This document shows, in pieces, positions 26,274-35,659 of a stretch of 64,000 nt of DNA. A program made the translations under genes and the position numbers. Under the pieces are notes generated by a model that was not told the origin of the DNA, ran no database searches, and saw only the letters and a program-made list of their open reading frames with translations. The DNA comes from Deminuibacter soli (lineage in GTDB: Bacteria > Bacteroidota > Bacteroidia > Chitinophagales > Chitinophagaceae): positions 1 through 64,000 of the forward strand of contig NZ_QTJU01000003.1 of NCBI RefSeq assembly GCF_003412455.1. The letters are read 5' to 3'. How positions within the stretch are numbered: position 1 is the first letter of the stretch; every line of letters begins with the position of its first letter.

Positions 26274-26894
26274 ATGAAACAAGAACAGAAGATTACAACG
26301 CTTTTCCTCGACATCGGGGGCGTTTTACTGACGAATGGATGGGACAGGGGAGCAAGAAAACTGGCTGCCAGCACGTTTAACCTGGAACCGGCCGAGCTCG
26401 AAGAAAGACACCATCTTACCTTCGATACCTATGAAGAGGGGAAACTCACGCTCGACGAATACCTGAACCGTATTGTGTTTTACGAGCCAAGGCCGTTCTC
26501 CCGGGAGCAGTTCACCGATTTCATCTACGCACAATCAGCACCCTACAGCGATATGCTGGCACTGATCCCGAAACTCAAAGAAAAATACAAACTCAAAATA
26601 GCCATCGTTAACAATGAAGGCCGCGAACTCAATGAATACCGCATTGCCCATTTCGGCATTAATAAGTTTGTAGACTTCTTTATTTCTTCCTGTTTTGTGC
26701 ATTTCCGCAAGCCGGATGCTGATATTTTTAAAATTGCACTGGATATTGCACAGGTGCCTGCCAGCCAGGTGGTGTATATTGAAGACAGGGCCATGTTTGT
26801 ATCCGTAGCCGAAGGCCTGGGCCTCAATGGCATTGTACACAGCGCTTATGAAGATACGCTGGTGAAGCTGGAAAAGTTCGGGCTGACGTTATAG
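26274..26894 (+). CDS. HAD-superfamily hydrolase
   Basis: A 206-residue protein. Motif I is FLDIGGVLLTNGWD (the nucleophile is the Asp; the second Asp position is Gly, as in several HAD subgroups), motif II is IVNNEGRE, motif III lies around FRKPD, and motif IV is VVYIEDRAMFV. The cap is small and helical (subclass I). Closest in character to the epoxide-hydrolase N-terminal or YihX-like phosphatases. Substrate unknown. It converges on the acyl carrier protein gene, with a shared terminator between. Confidence 0.82.
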   Translation: MKQEQKITTLFLDIGGVLLTNGWDRGARKLAASTFNLEPAELEERHHLTFDTYEEGKLTLDEYLNRIVFYEPRPFSREQFTDFIYAQSAPYSDMLALIPKLKEKYKLKIAIVNNEGRELNEYRIAHFGINKFVDFFISSCFVHFRKPDADIFKIALDIAQVPASQVVYIEDRAMFVSVAEGLGLNGIVHSAYEDTLVKLEKFGLTL

Positions 26895-26966
26895 TGAGTT
26901 GTGAGTAGTCAGTAGTGAGTAAGCTGGCAGTTGAGCCGCATTTGCACACTTTCAAATTTTCAAATT

Positions 26967-26999
26967 AAAACCCGCAGGGCTAAAGGCCCTGCGGGTTTT
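26967..26999. terminator. Bidirectional terminator between HAD and ACP genes
   Basis: AAAACCCGCAGGGC and GCCCTGCGGGTTTT arms with a 5-nt loop. It works for both converging genes. The right arm touches the stop codon of the minus-strand gene. Confidence 0.88.
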
Positions 27000-27238
27000 T
27001 AGTTCTCACACGATTCCTGCACATAACTATATACAGCACCCAGTGTTGTTAATTTTTCGGCGTCTTCGTCGGGGATGTCGATGTTGAAGGTTCTTTCCAG
27101 TTCCTGGAACAGCTCCCATACGTCGAGGGAATCAACACCGAGGTCATTGTCGAATGAGGCTTCGGGTTTCAGCTGTTGTTCTTCCAGCCCCAGTTTTTCT
27201 ACCAGTACGGTATTGATTTTACTGATTGCTTGTTGCAT
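26999..27238 (-). CDS. Acyl carrier protein
   Basis: A 79-residue protein with the phosphopantetheine site GVDSLDVWELF (Ser in DSL) in the usual middle position, and the acidic recognition helix ELERTFNIDIPDEDAEKL. It lacks neighbours for fatty acid synthesis, so it may be a second, specialised ACP rather than the main AcpP. Confidence 0.88.
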   Translation of the reverse strand: MQQAISKINTVLVEKLGLEEQQLKPEASFDNDLGVDSLDVWELFQELERTFNIDIPDEDAEKLTTLGAVYSYVQESCEN

Positions 27239-27528
27239 GGCTCATCGGTTTTTCGGTTAACGCATCTGTTGTTTTGTTCCACGCATGGCGCGGTTCTTTT
27301 CAATATGGGAAGCAATCAACCGTAAGTGTTCAAAACCTGTGCCTGTTGGCCGGCGCCGTTGCAATCGCTGCAGGGCAGGGGTGTTGTGGTGAACAGTTTC
27401 CACAGCCTGGCGGGGGTAGTTGAAGTTACGGAATAAATAGCGCCCGGTAAATTTCCTTGTGTTTCAGTGGCTTCACCCGGCATTAAATGTTAACTTCGCC
27501 GTTTTCGAGGTGCAAAAGCTTTAACACA

Positions 27529-27915
27529 ATGAAATATTCGCAGCAGATAGGTATTGTACTGGCCATCGCTTTAATCGCAGTATGTTACATGCCCTGGACG
27601 TTTATTCCCGGCCGTGATATTACTATTTCGGGCGTTAGTGCGGTGGGTACCGGTTATGGCAGGCCGGGTATGCTCAATATCATCCTGTGTATATGCGCCA
27701 TCTTCTTTTTCCTGGTGCCCAAAGTATGGGCCAAGCGCACGAATGTGTTCATTGCCGCGGTTAATGTAGCATGGAGCATTCGCAATTACCTCATTGTAAC
27801 GGCCTGTTATGCGGGTGACTGCCCTGAAAAAAAGCCCGGTATTTTTCTCCTGTTGTTTCTGGCCGTAGGCGTGCAGTTTATGGCGTTATTCCCGAAAGTG
27901 AATTTGCCCGAATAA
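27529..27915 (+). CDS. Small integral membrane protein, unknown
   Basis: The ATG at 27,529 (MKYSQQ) gives 128 residues; the frame extends upstream to 27,487 but without need. Four hydrophobic segments are visible: IGIVLAIALIAVCYMPW, IILCICAIFFFLVPKVW, VFIAAVNVAWSIRNYLI and FLLLFLAVGVQFMALF. No known family. It converges with the MutS-like gene and overlaps its end by 38 bp. Confidence 0.7.
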   Translation: MKYSQQIGIVLAIALIAVCYMPWTFIPGRDITISGVSAVGTGYGRPGMLNIILCICAIFFFLVPKVWAKRTNVFIAAVNVAWSIRNYLIVTACYAGDCPEKKPGIFLLLFLAVGVQFMALFPKVNLPE

Positions 27916-29557
27916 GATCTGTTTTCAGTTTGTCTGTTATTTGCTGTGCTTCCTGCACCACGCTTTCGGGGTAGCCGTTCAGCTGCAGTAAGCGGATGGC
28001 ATTGCTGCGGGTAAGCGGCCCGGTTTTTAATACATGATCAAATACCAGCTGGTTATCACGAATGATCTCTTCAAAATGATACAGGTTGTATTCCTCTTTT
28101 AACAAACGCGCCAGCTCTGTATCGTGCGTAGAAACCACTACCATGCTGTTGCTGTTATTGAGACGCGAGAGTATGGCCTTGCCGGCTGCAATACGTTCTG
28201 CAGTGTTGGTGCCTTTAAATACTTCATCCAGCACAAACAGGTGCTGCTCACCATTTCCCGCTGCGGCAATAAATTCACCGATCAGGTGCACTTCTTCCAG
28301 GAAATAACTTTTGCCACTCAGTAAATCATCACTCACGCGGATAGAGCTGTGCACCTGCACAAAAGGCAGCTGGAAATAACGTGCGAAACAGGTATAAAAG
28401 GTTTGCGCCAGCAGGGTATTGATGGCCAGTGTGCGGATAAACGTAGTTTTGCCCGACATGTTGGAACCCGTTACCAGCAAGCCTTTGCCATTTATTTCAA
28501 TGGAATTGCGCACGCATCCGTTAATGAGCGGGTGATACATATCGTAGGCAATCATTCTTTTTTCACCTGGTACCAGGAAGGGTTTGCACCAGTCGTGATG
28601 TCCTGTTTTCAGGGATGCAAAAGAGAGGGCTGCATCTGCACGGCCTGTCCATGCCATTAAACAGCTGATGCTTTGCCTGTTGTTGCGGATAAAGCGCATG
28701 CAGCTGATAAATGTGCTGGTTTCTATCAAAAACAAGGCCTTTACCGCATCTATCGCTAAAAATAGTACAGTATTCAAATCGCTGTTTACTGTACCGCGAT
28801 GCAGCCATGCCGATTTTTTGCGGAAACGCTGTAATGCCTGCAGCTCCTGGCTAATAGGCCAATGCTGCATGGGAATGCCTGCTTTGCCCAGCTCATCTGT
28901 TACTGTAATAAGGGTATTCAGCTGGTTAATGGCATGTATGTAGCGGCCTGCTTTAAAGCGTGTCCACAAGTGCAGCAGCATGTTTATGGTGAAGGGGATG
29001 ATACTCCAAATCAGCAAAAAGGGATATTGTAGGGATGCAAGCAGCAACACAATTACCAGGCACTGGTTTACCGGCAGCCATTTGGCCCAGGCCGGTTCAG
29101 CGAACCCGTTTGCTTCCAGAAGCGTGCTGATGTAATAGGCTTCATGGCTGCTTAAGGTAGTAAGCAGCAGCTGTGCTTTTTCGCGGTTTTGCACTACATG
29201 CAAAAAATGTTCGCACAAGTCGTCAAAGGCCTGCAGTTCCTGCAGGTCGGCAACAGGGTGCAGCAGGCGGTGATACAGGTATTGTTGTCCGGGTTTGCTT
29301 TGCGTGCGGTCCAGGTAGTGAAACAGTTCGTGCAGGTCAAGATCGTTGATCAGCTGGTTGCTTACGCGGCCGGGTGCGTTTACCAGGCTGCTGTAATAAC
29401 CAATCCATGCAAAATCGCGTGTGTTTTCAACGGGTTTGCCCCATTGTTTGCGCAATTGCCGCAGCAGTCTGCGGCGTTTGGCTTCATTACGCTTCACAAT
29501 AAGCAATACGAGTACAGGGCAACAGATGGTTGCAAGCAGCCAGTAGTTTGGGTTCAT
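27878..29557 (-). CDS. Membrane-anchored MutS-like ATPase
   Basis: A 559-residue protein. The N-terminus has a hydrophobic segment (residues 6-21) and a second pair at 165-196. A MutS core/lever-like region follows. The ATPase has a Walker A motif GSNMSGKT (364-371), a Walker B motif LFVLDE (440-445) and STHDTEL (476-482), all of the MutS domain V type. The mismatch-recognition domain I is missing, so it is unlikely to do mismatch repair. Proteins of this form occur throughout Bacteroidota, with role unknown. It lies 13 bp from the next gene upstream, so the two are probably cotranscribed. Confidence 0.85.
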   Translation of the reverse strand: MNPNYWLLATICCPVLVLLIVKRNEAKRRRLLRQLRKQWGKPVENTRDFAWIGYYSSLVNAPGRVSNQLINDLDLHELFHYLDRTQSKPGQQYLYHRLLHPVADLQELQAFDDLCEHFLHVVQNREKAQLLLTTLSSHEAYYISTLLEANGFAEPAWAKWLPVNQCLVIVLLLASLQYPFLLIWSIIPFTINMLLHLWTRFKAGRYIHAINQLNTLITVTDELGKAGIPMQHWPISQELQALQRFRKKSAWLHRGTVNSDLNTVLFLAIDAVKALFLIETSTFISCMRFIRNNRQSISCLMAWTGRADAALSFASLKTGHHDWCKPFLVPGEKRMIAYDMYHPLINGCVRNSIEINGKGLLVTGSNMSGKTTFIRTLAINTLLAQTFYTCFARYFQLPFVQVHSSIRVSDDLLSGKSYFLEEVHLIGEFIAAAGNGEQHLFVLDEVFKGTNTAERIAAGKAILSRLNNSNSMVVVSTHDTELARLLKEEYNLYHFEEIIRDNQLVFDHVLKTGPLTRSNAIRLLQLNGYPESVVQEAQQITDKLKTDLIRANSLSGITP

Positions 29558-29570
29558 CGTTTATATTGGA

Positions 29571-30767
29571 TCAGTTTTCAAAAAAGGCCAGGCTTCCGCC
29601 TACCCAGTCTTTGTTCTGGTTGTAACGGGTACCAATCATTTTGCCCTTGCTCAGTCGCGCCAGGTTCTGTGTTGCCACTGGTCTTGCCGCACCATCTTTC
29701 CAGAAATAGAACAGGCGTATCTCTGCCTTCGAAGGTTCATTCGGGGTCTTGATAATTTCAGCATACTGCACTTTGCGCTGCAGTATCCAGTTCTGTGGGT
29801 CTTGTACTGCACGGATGTCTGCTGCTGTTACATCTATCACCACGCCATTGCCTGCAAAGGAGAACAGCGGTTTCAGTACGTAGTCGTTAAGGTTAGCAGG
29901 CAGGCTGCTGAGTGTATCGAGGAAAAAAGTTTCGGGCACATAAGGGTGCTTAATAAACGGCAGCGTAAACTTGCTGATGCGGTAAAACCAGTTGGGGTGC
30001 GTTACCCATTCCACATCCAGCTCGCTGAAGAGTATTTGTGCATGTTCCTGCACAGCAGCCGGCTGCTGCAGCAGCTCATCAAATATGAGGCGGTTGTAAA
30101 TGCGTTTTATGTGAATTTTGCGGCCATCTTTATAGTAGTACAGCTGCCTGTCTTCTTTCACCAGTTCTGTAATGCAAACAGGTTCTATGCCCAGGTATTG
30201 ACGGGTGAGGTAAAAATCGATCCTGGTTTTCTGCTCGTGCGGATGCAGCTCCAGCAGTATCACGTTTTCGTGGTTAAAACCGTTGGTAATAATATCGCGC
30301 AGCAGTTGCAGGTAGGTAATTTCATTATACCCGTTCAGGTACGCCGAAAGGTTGCGGGGTAAATCAAAACTGTCTGCCGCCATACGGCTCATCAATGCCT
30401 GGAAGGCGAACAGCGAAGGAAAGCCCTGCATTTCTACCAGCTGCGGTTCTGTTTCGCCTTTTTCGTTGGTGCAGATACCAAAATCAAAAGCAATAAAATG
30501 GGGATGGGCATTTTCACCCGGTACCCGCAGGTTATCGGGAATAGCGCGTTCGGTAATGGTTTTGAAATCGGGACTTACAATAAAATCGATGATGCTTTCG
30601 CAGGCGGAAAGCATTTTATTCCTGAATGACTGGTTAATAAACACAGGCGTTTCGGCCACGCGGAATTCGATGGCACCAGGATACGGATAATGTAATGCAT
30701 GCAGGTAATCATGGTATTTCTCTTCTGAAAAATGCGCATTGAACAACTGCCGGAATCGGGGAATCAT
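29571..30767 (-). CDS. Uncharacterised protein, possible ATP-grasp fold
   Basis: A 398-residue cytosolic protein. The C-terminal half has NDYVLKPLFSFAGNGVVIDV followed by NWILQRKVQYAEI and AEIRLFYFWKDG. This order (Lys before a Gly-rich loop, then a Q-R-acid strand) looks like the nucleotide site of ATP-grasp ligases such as glutathionylspermidine-synthase relatives. That is an inference from pattern only. It is likely in an operon with the MutS-like gene, for which it is upstream. Confidence 0.6.
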   Translation of the reverse strand: MIPRFRQLFNAHFSEEKYHDYLHALHYPYPGAIEFRVAETPVFINQSFRNKMLSACESIIDFIVSPDFKTITERAIPDNLRVPGENAHPHFIAFDFGICTNEKGETEPQLVEMQGFPSLFAFQALMSRMAADSFDLPRNLSAYLNGYNEITYLQLLRDIITNGFNHENVILLELHPHEQKTRIDFYLTRQYLGIEPVCITELVKEDRQLYYYKDGRKIHIKRIYNRLIFDELLQQPAAVQEHAQILFSELDVEWVTHPNWFYRISKFTLPFIKHPYVPETFFLDTLSSLPANLNDYVLKPLFSFAGNGVVIDVTAADIRAVQDPQNWILQRKVQYAEIIKTPNEPSKAEIRLFYFWKDGAARPVATQNLARLSKGKMIGTRYNQNKDWVGGSLAFFEN

Positions 30768-30952
30768 GTTAGTCTTCTCGTGTGTGTATGTATACTGAAA
30801 ATAGGCAAAATGTTCAACAAAAATGATGCGACGATTTTAAAAAACATGCTTTTTCAGTAAAATATGTCGCCGGAACGCATAAAATGATAGAGAAACGTTT
30901 GTTGGGAAGTAATTTTCGCTCATAATTCAACTATCAGATGCCCATGATCAGA

Positions 30953-31786
30953 TCAGGAAAGGACGGGTAGCCGTTGGGTAGCAGCGAACGCCATCTCCAG
31001 GAAATTGGGCAGCACATGGTGGTGGGTATAACTGATTTTATCGGGATCGTTGAGCTGGTCGATCATGCTTTGCCATTTGGCTTCACCGTAATTGGCAATC
31101 ACCATTTGTTTGCGGTCTTCGCGCAGCAGGTAGCGGCTCATGCCTGCTGCATCTGCCTCGGGGTGAAATTGGGTGCCGATATTGTGTTCAGTAAAGCGTA
31201 CTGCCATTACTGCCCTTTCGTAGGGTACATGCGGGCGTTCCTTTTCAATGGCCAGTACCCTGGCATGTAGTTTTGCGAGCACGGTTTCATTGGGCTGTAT
31301 TACCTGGAAATCGCGGCTGTCTACGGCGTACAGCGGGTTGCTCATGTTGTTAAACAACGGTTCCTGTTCACCGGCCTCGAGCAGGTGTATGGGGAATATG
31401 CCGAATGCGGTGGATTTGCGTTTACAAACCGTGGCTATGCCGTAATACCTGCAGGCAAGCTGAAAGCTGTGGCAGATAAAGAGTACCGGTTTGGGTGCTT
31501 CGCTGGTGGTTTCGTTCCAGGTATCGATGGTTTTAATCCAGTCGAAATACCTGCGTTCCCAGGTGCTGCCTTCACTTTCGAGGGGAGAGCCCGGTCCGCC
31601 GGAGGAGATGTATATGTCAAAATCCAGACCCGGCAATTCCTGTTTGTCGCGTACTTCAAACTCGGTACAAACGGCTGCGATGCCCTTATCCTGTGCCCAT
31701 TGGCTAATGATGGCACGGATGCAGCGCATGCCCTCATTGGCCTGCCCGGCGTACAAATCAAGTATGGCGATGCGCACAGTGGTCAT
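30953..31786 (-). CDS. Class I glutamine amidotransferase-like protein
   Basis: The ATG at 31,786 (MTTVRIAILDLYAG) is chosen; the longer frame to 31,948 runs through repetitive intergenic DNA. The 277-residue protein has SGGPGSPLE (oxyanion region), FICHSFQLA with the nucleophile Cys, and QFHPEAD with the catalytic His. This is the GMP-synthase-type GATase domain standing alone. The acceptor substrate is unknown. Confidence 0.85.
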   Translation of the reverse strand: MTTVRIAILDLYAGQANEGMRCIRAIISQWAQDKGIAAVCTEFEVRDKQELPGLDFDIYISSGGPGSPLESEGSTWERRYFDWIKTIDTWNETTSEAPKPVLFICHSFQLACRYYGIATVCKRKSTAFGIFPIHLLEAGEQEPLFNNMSNPLYAVDSRDFQVIQPNETVLAKLHARVLAIEKERPHVPYERAVMAVRFTEHNIGTQFHPEADAAGMSRYLLREDRKQMVIANYGEAKWQSMIDQLNDPDKISYTHHHVLPNFLEMAFAATQRLPVLS

Positions 31787-32033
31787 GCGGCAAAGGTAAG
31801 CGATAATTGGTGAGTGGTGAGTAGTGAGTGGTGAGTGAAACAGCGGGAATTTAAATCCGGCAGATACTGCAAACCGGCAGTCTGAGCTAAAAGCGCAAAG
31901 CCATGGCTTTGCTTCTGCATATTGAATCTGACTAAGTTCTTCGCTCAAAAATTCTGTGTTTTTCGCGTTATCCGCGAGAGATACCCAACAAACACCAGAG
32001 AAAGCTTGCAGCTCGTAGCTTGCAGCTGGCGTT

Positions 32034-32948
32034 CTACAGCTCTATGACCTGCTTCACCCGGTCGTTCATGTAGGGGCCGCCGGGATAGCTGGCGGTGTAG
32101 TCGAGGTTTATCCAGTATTCATTGTTGTGTTCGTGGTAGTAAATGCGGCCGATTCGTTCTTTCTGGAATAACTGAATAATGGCCTGCGACAGCAATTCGT
32201 ATTGTTGTTCATTGCCTGCGTACAGTTCGGGATACATATGGCCCTGCACAATCACCAGCCTGCATCGGGCGCCGATTGACATGAGGCAGGAGGCCATGAG
32301 AATGCTGTGATCATCACAGTCGCCGCCGAGCCCGTTTAAAATGGTTTCGCGGGCACTGGCAAAATATTCGTCGCGCTGCGCATCAGGCACATACCTGAAA
32401 TGCGTGTTGATGTATTTAAAAAGGGAGAGGTAGCGCGTGAGCATGTTAAATTTACCCTGGTAATCATCAAACGATTCAAGCGAATGCTGGATGGAGAAAT
32501 TGCGTACCACCGAATCCTGGTAATTTACTTTGGTGCGTATGAGGCGGGTGGTTTTGTCCAGTGTGTTTTCAAACAGGTGCGGGTTAATGCTTAGCACATC
32601 AGGTTGTTTTTTCTCCCGTATCAGCCAGTTCTGGTAGGCAATGGTTTTATAATCGTTGATAATATTGGCGAAGCTATAATTATTGGTGGCCTGGTTGTAG
32701 ATTAACACGCCGAGTATAATCAAAAAGGCGGCGATAATAAGAGGGCGCACCAGCCACATGATGGCACGTACAATGACAATAGCAATCAGTATGGCGATAA
32801 TGAGGTCTACATTCCACCCGGCAATCATCACAGGGGGAATAAACCGGCAAATAAAGGGCGCCAGCGGAATAATGGTGATAACGGCCATAATCTGCACCAG
32901 TATTTCCCTGGTTACAGGCATATGTTTTCTTTCTAAGTGCTGTGTCAT
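32034..32948 (-). CDS. Membrane-anchored transglutaminase-like protein
   Basis: A 304-residue protein with hydrophobic segments near residues 16-110 (ILVQIMAVITIIPLAPFI, DLIIAILIAIVIVRAIMWLV, LIIAAFLIILGVLIY). The soluble part has the transglutaminase-like triad pattern GLGGDCDDHSILMASCLMSI (Cys), a His in YYHEHNNEYW and Asp in INLDYTA. Such domains act as cysteine peptidases or amidases. The start at 32,948 or 32,921 cannot be decided. Confidence 0.82.
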   Translation of the reverse strand: MTQHLERKHMPVTREILVQIMAVITIIPLAPFICRFIPPVMIAGWNVDLIIAILIAIVIVRAIMWLVRPLIIAAFLIILGVLIYNQATNNYSFANIINDYKTIAYQNWLIREKKQPDVLSINPHLFENTLDKTTRLIRTKVNYQDSVVRNFSIQHSLESFDDYQGKFNMLTRYLSLFKYINTHFRYVPDAQRDEYFASARETILNGLGGDCDDHSILMASCLMSIGARCRLVIVQGHMYPELYAGNEQQYELLSQAIIQLFQKERIGRIYYHEHNNEYWINLDYTASYPGGPYMNDRVKQVIEL

Positions 32949-33044
32949 CGGTGTAAAACTAAATTCCTCAGGTTTAAATCAGCTGATGTAGGCAACTTTT
33001 AACAGGTTAATTTTTTATTCACAACCACGCAAAAGTCCTGCCGC

Positions 33045-33074
33045 TTTGCGCTTATTTGTATTTTAGTACATTTG
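33045..33074 (+). promoter_or_regulatory. Possible Bacteroidota-type promoter for parE
   Basis: TACATTTG at 33,067-33,074 fits the TAnnTTTG -7 motif. TTTG at 33,045-33,048 stands 18 bp upstream as a -33 element; spacing is about one base short of typical. Confidence 0.4.
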
Positions 33075-33173
33075 CAGCATGAAATATTTTTGCTAAAAAA
33101 GTTAGTTGTGTTAAAAGGTTAACAGAATCTCCCGATTTTAGCAGGAATTATCAATCAGAACGAATAACGAACT

Positions 33174-35078
33174 ATGGCCGAAGAAAAATTGAAGCAAGAG
33201 GCAGCCTATACGGAAGACAGTATCAGAAGTCTCGACTGGCGCGAACACATCCGCCTGCGTCCCGGTATGTATATCGGTAAGCTGGGTGATGGTTCTGCCC
33301 CTGATGATGGCATTTACGTACTGGTAAAAGAAGTACTCGACAACTGTATTGATGAACATACCATGGGGTATGGCAAGCAGGTGGATATTTCCATTGAAAA
33401 CAAAACCGTTACCGTGCGTGACTATGGTCGCGGCATTCCCCTGGGTAAGGTGGTGGATGTGGTGAGTAAAATTAACACCGGCGCCAAGTACGACAGCAAG
33501 GCTTTCCAGAAAAGCGTTGGTTTGAACGGTGTGGGTACCAAGGCCGTGAACGCCCTCAGCCAGTATTTTAAGGTGCAGAGTGTGCGCGATGGTAAAATGA
33601 AACTCGCCGAATTTGAAAAAGGTGTGCTGAAGCAGGAGCACAAGGAAGTGAAAACCGACGAACCCAATGGTACCGAGGTAAGCTTTATACCCGATGATTC
33701 GGTATTCCGCAACTTCCATTTTATTCACGAATACCTCGATAACCAGCTGTGGAACTATTGTTACCTCAACGCAGGCCTGGTGATCAGCTTTAACGGGAAG
33801 AAATATGTGAGCAAAAACGGCCTGCTCGACCTGCTGAAACGCAAGAGTAATGAAGATGAACTGCGTTATCCCATCGTTCATTTAAAAGGAACAGATATTG
33901 AAGTAGCGTTTACCCATAATAACGACTACGGTGAAGATATTTTCTCGTTTGTAAACGGCCAGTACACTACACAGGGTGGTACACATCAGCAGGCATTCCG
34001 CGAGGCGTTTGTAAAAACCATCCGCGAGTTTTACAAGAAAGATTATGATGCAGCTGATATTCGCCAGAGTATTGTGGCTGCCGTATCGGTACGCGTGCAG
34101 GAACCGGTGTTTGAAAGCCAGACCAAAACCAAACTGGGCAGCCAGTATGTGTTTGAAGGCGGCCCGAGCATGAAGAACTTTGTAGGCGATTTCTTTGCCA
34201 GGGAGCTGGATAACTTCCTGCACCGCAACCCGCAGACTGCCGAGGCGCTGAAAAAACGCATTGAGCAGAGTGAGAAAGAACGCAAGGAGCTGAGCGGTAT
34301 CCGCAAACTGGCCAATGAACGCGCCAAAAAAGCCAACCTGCACAACAAGAAACTGCGCGACTGCCGTTTTCATTACAATGATGAGCCTACAGGAAAGGAC
34401 AAGGAATCCATACTGGCCAGGCAGAAAGAAACCACCATTTTTATTACCGAAGGTGACAGCGCCAGCGGCTCTATTACCAAGGCCCGCAAGGTAGAAACAC
34501 AGGCTGTATTCAGTTTGCGCGGTAAGCCGTTGAACAGCTTTGGTCTTACCAAGAAAGTGGTGTACGAGAATGAAGAGTTTAACCTGCTGCAGCACGCATT
34601 GAATATTGAAGACGGACTGGAAGGGCTGCGTTATAACAAAGTGGTGATTGCCACCGATGCCGACGTGGATGGCATGCACATCCGCCTGCTGCTGATGACC
34701 TTCTTCCTGCAATTCTTCCCCGACCTGGTGAAGAAAGGGCATGTGTACATCCTGGAAACACCGCTGTTCCGCGTGCGTAATAAACAGGAAACGATTTACT
34801 GCTACGACGAAACTGAGAAACAGGCAGCCATTAAAAAGCTGGGCAATAAACCCGAGATCACGCGTTTTAAAGGGCTGGGTGAAATTTCACCGGAAGAGTT
34901 TGAGCGTTTCATCAGTGAAGACATGCGTTTGCAACCGGTAATACTGGAACAGGGCGATCATATTCAAAACCTGCTGGAGTATTACATGGGCAAAAACACC
35001 ATGGACAGGCAGGAGTTTATTATCAACAACCTGAAAATAGAACTCGACCTGGTAGAAGAAGTCGCTTTGGCGAAGTAA
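33174..35078 (+). CDS. parE: DNA topoisomerase IV subunit B
   Basis: A 634-residue protein of type IIA topoisomerase ATPase subunit form. The GHKL ATPase part shows [21 protein letters not shown] and [14 protein letters not shown]. The transducer follows, and the TOPRIM part has [12 protein letters not shown] and [12 protein letters not shown]. The C-terminal end LPxxM-type QEFIINNL fits. Length and the missing long GyrB insert favour ParE over GyrB. With ParC it decatenates daughter chromosomes. Here parC is 2.9 kb downstream, with four unrelated genes between. Confidence 0.93.
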   Translation: MAEEKLKQEAAYTEDSIRSLDWREHIRLRPGMYIGKLGDGSAPDDGIYVLVKEVLDNCIDEHTMGYGKQVDISIENKTVTVRDYGRGIPLGKVVDVVSKINTGAKYDSKAFQKSVGLNGVGTKAVNALSQYFKVQSVRDGKMKLAEFEKGVLKQEHKEVKTDEPNGTEVSFIPDDSVFRNFHFIHEYLDNQLWNYCYLNAGLVISFNGKKYVSKNGLLDLLKRKSNEDELRYPIVHLKGTDIEVAFTHNNDYGEDIFSFVNGQYTTQGGTHQQAFREAFVKTIREFYKKDYDAADIRQSIVAAVSVRVQEPVFESQTKTKLGSQYVFEGGPSMKNFVGDFFARELDNFLHRNPQTAEALKKRIEQSEKERKELSGIRKLANERAKKANLHNKKLRDCRFHYNDEPTGKDKESILARQKETTIFITEGDSASGSITKARKVETQAVFSLRGKPLNSFGLTKKVVYENEEFNLLQHALNIEDGLEGLRYNKVVIATDADVDGMHIRLLLMTFFLQFFPDLVKKGHVYILETPLFRVRNKQETIYCYDETEKQAAIKKLGNKPEITRFKGLGEISPEEFERFISEDMRLQPVILEQGDHIQNLLEYYMGKNTMDRQEFIINNLKIELDLVEEVALAK

Positions 35079-35128
35079 AAACGTTTAAAGTTTAATGGTT
35101 TGAAGTTTAAAGTTACCACCACAATATC

Positions 35129-35623
35129 ATGCAACTGAATTTTATAACGGCAGCAATTGACGACCTGCCCTGGATTACGGAAGTATATAATTCAATCATT
35201 GCCGGCCGTATGGTTACTGCCGATATGGAACCGGTTTCTGTAGAAAGCAAACTACCCTGGTTTCATGAGCATGATGACAGCCGCCCGTTGTGGGTGGTAG
35301 AAGCCGATGGCCAGCGCATCGGCTGGGCCAGCCTGCAGGATTTTTACGGTCGCCCGGCTTACCGCATTACTGCTGAAGTAAGTATTTACCTGGATGAAGC
35401 GGTGCGAGGCAAAGGGTTTGGTAAACTGGTATTGCAACAGGCAATAGAAAAAAGCCTGGAACTGGGAATTGAAAATTTACTCGGTTTTATATTTGAACAC
35501 AATATACCCAGCATCAACCTGTTTGAAAAAGCAGGGTTTCAACGCTGGGCGGTAATGCACGGTATTGCGGTGCTCGATGGCATTCATCGCAGCCTGGTGA
35601 TTATGGGTAAAAAGATTCAGTAA
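35129..35623 (+). CDS. GNAT N-acetyltransferase, phosphinothricin-acetyltransferase-like
   Basis: A 164-residue protein with the PAT/Bar layout: ITEVYNSIIAGRMVTADMEP, DSRPLWVVEADGQRIGWASL, EVSIYLDEAVRGKGFGKLVL (acetyl-CoA pyrophosphate loop RGKGFG) and HNIPSINLFEKAGF. It probably acetylates a small amine or amino acid; the true substrate is unknown. Confidence 0.88.
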   Translation: MQLNFITAAIDDLPWITEVYNSIIAGRMVTADMEPVSVESKLPWFHEHDDSRPLWVVEADGQRIGWASLQDFYGRPAYRITAEVSIYLDEAVRGKGFGKLVLQQAIEKSLELGIENLLGFIFEHNIPSINLFEKAGFQRWAVMHGIAVLDGIHRSLVIMGKKIQ

Positions 35624-35659
35624 AACGCTGCGACGGAGCGTACTTAAAATGATTTGACT

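Noticed and set aside
31787-31948. N-terminal extension of the glutamine amidotransferase
   Set aside because: It would translate the GTGAGTAGTGAGT repeat DNA; the GATase fold begins at 31,786.
33138-33881. Long minus-strand ORF (247 codons) opposite parE
   Set aside because: Shadow of the strongly supported parE coding frame; no recognisable protein features. The same holds for the long antisense ORFs over the 33,882-34,742 and 38,917-39,624 stretches.
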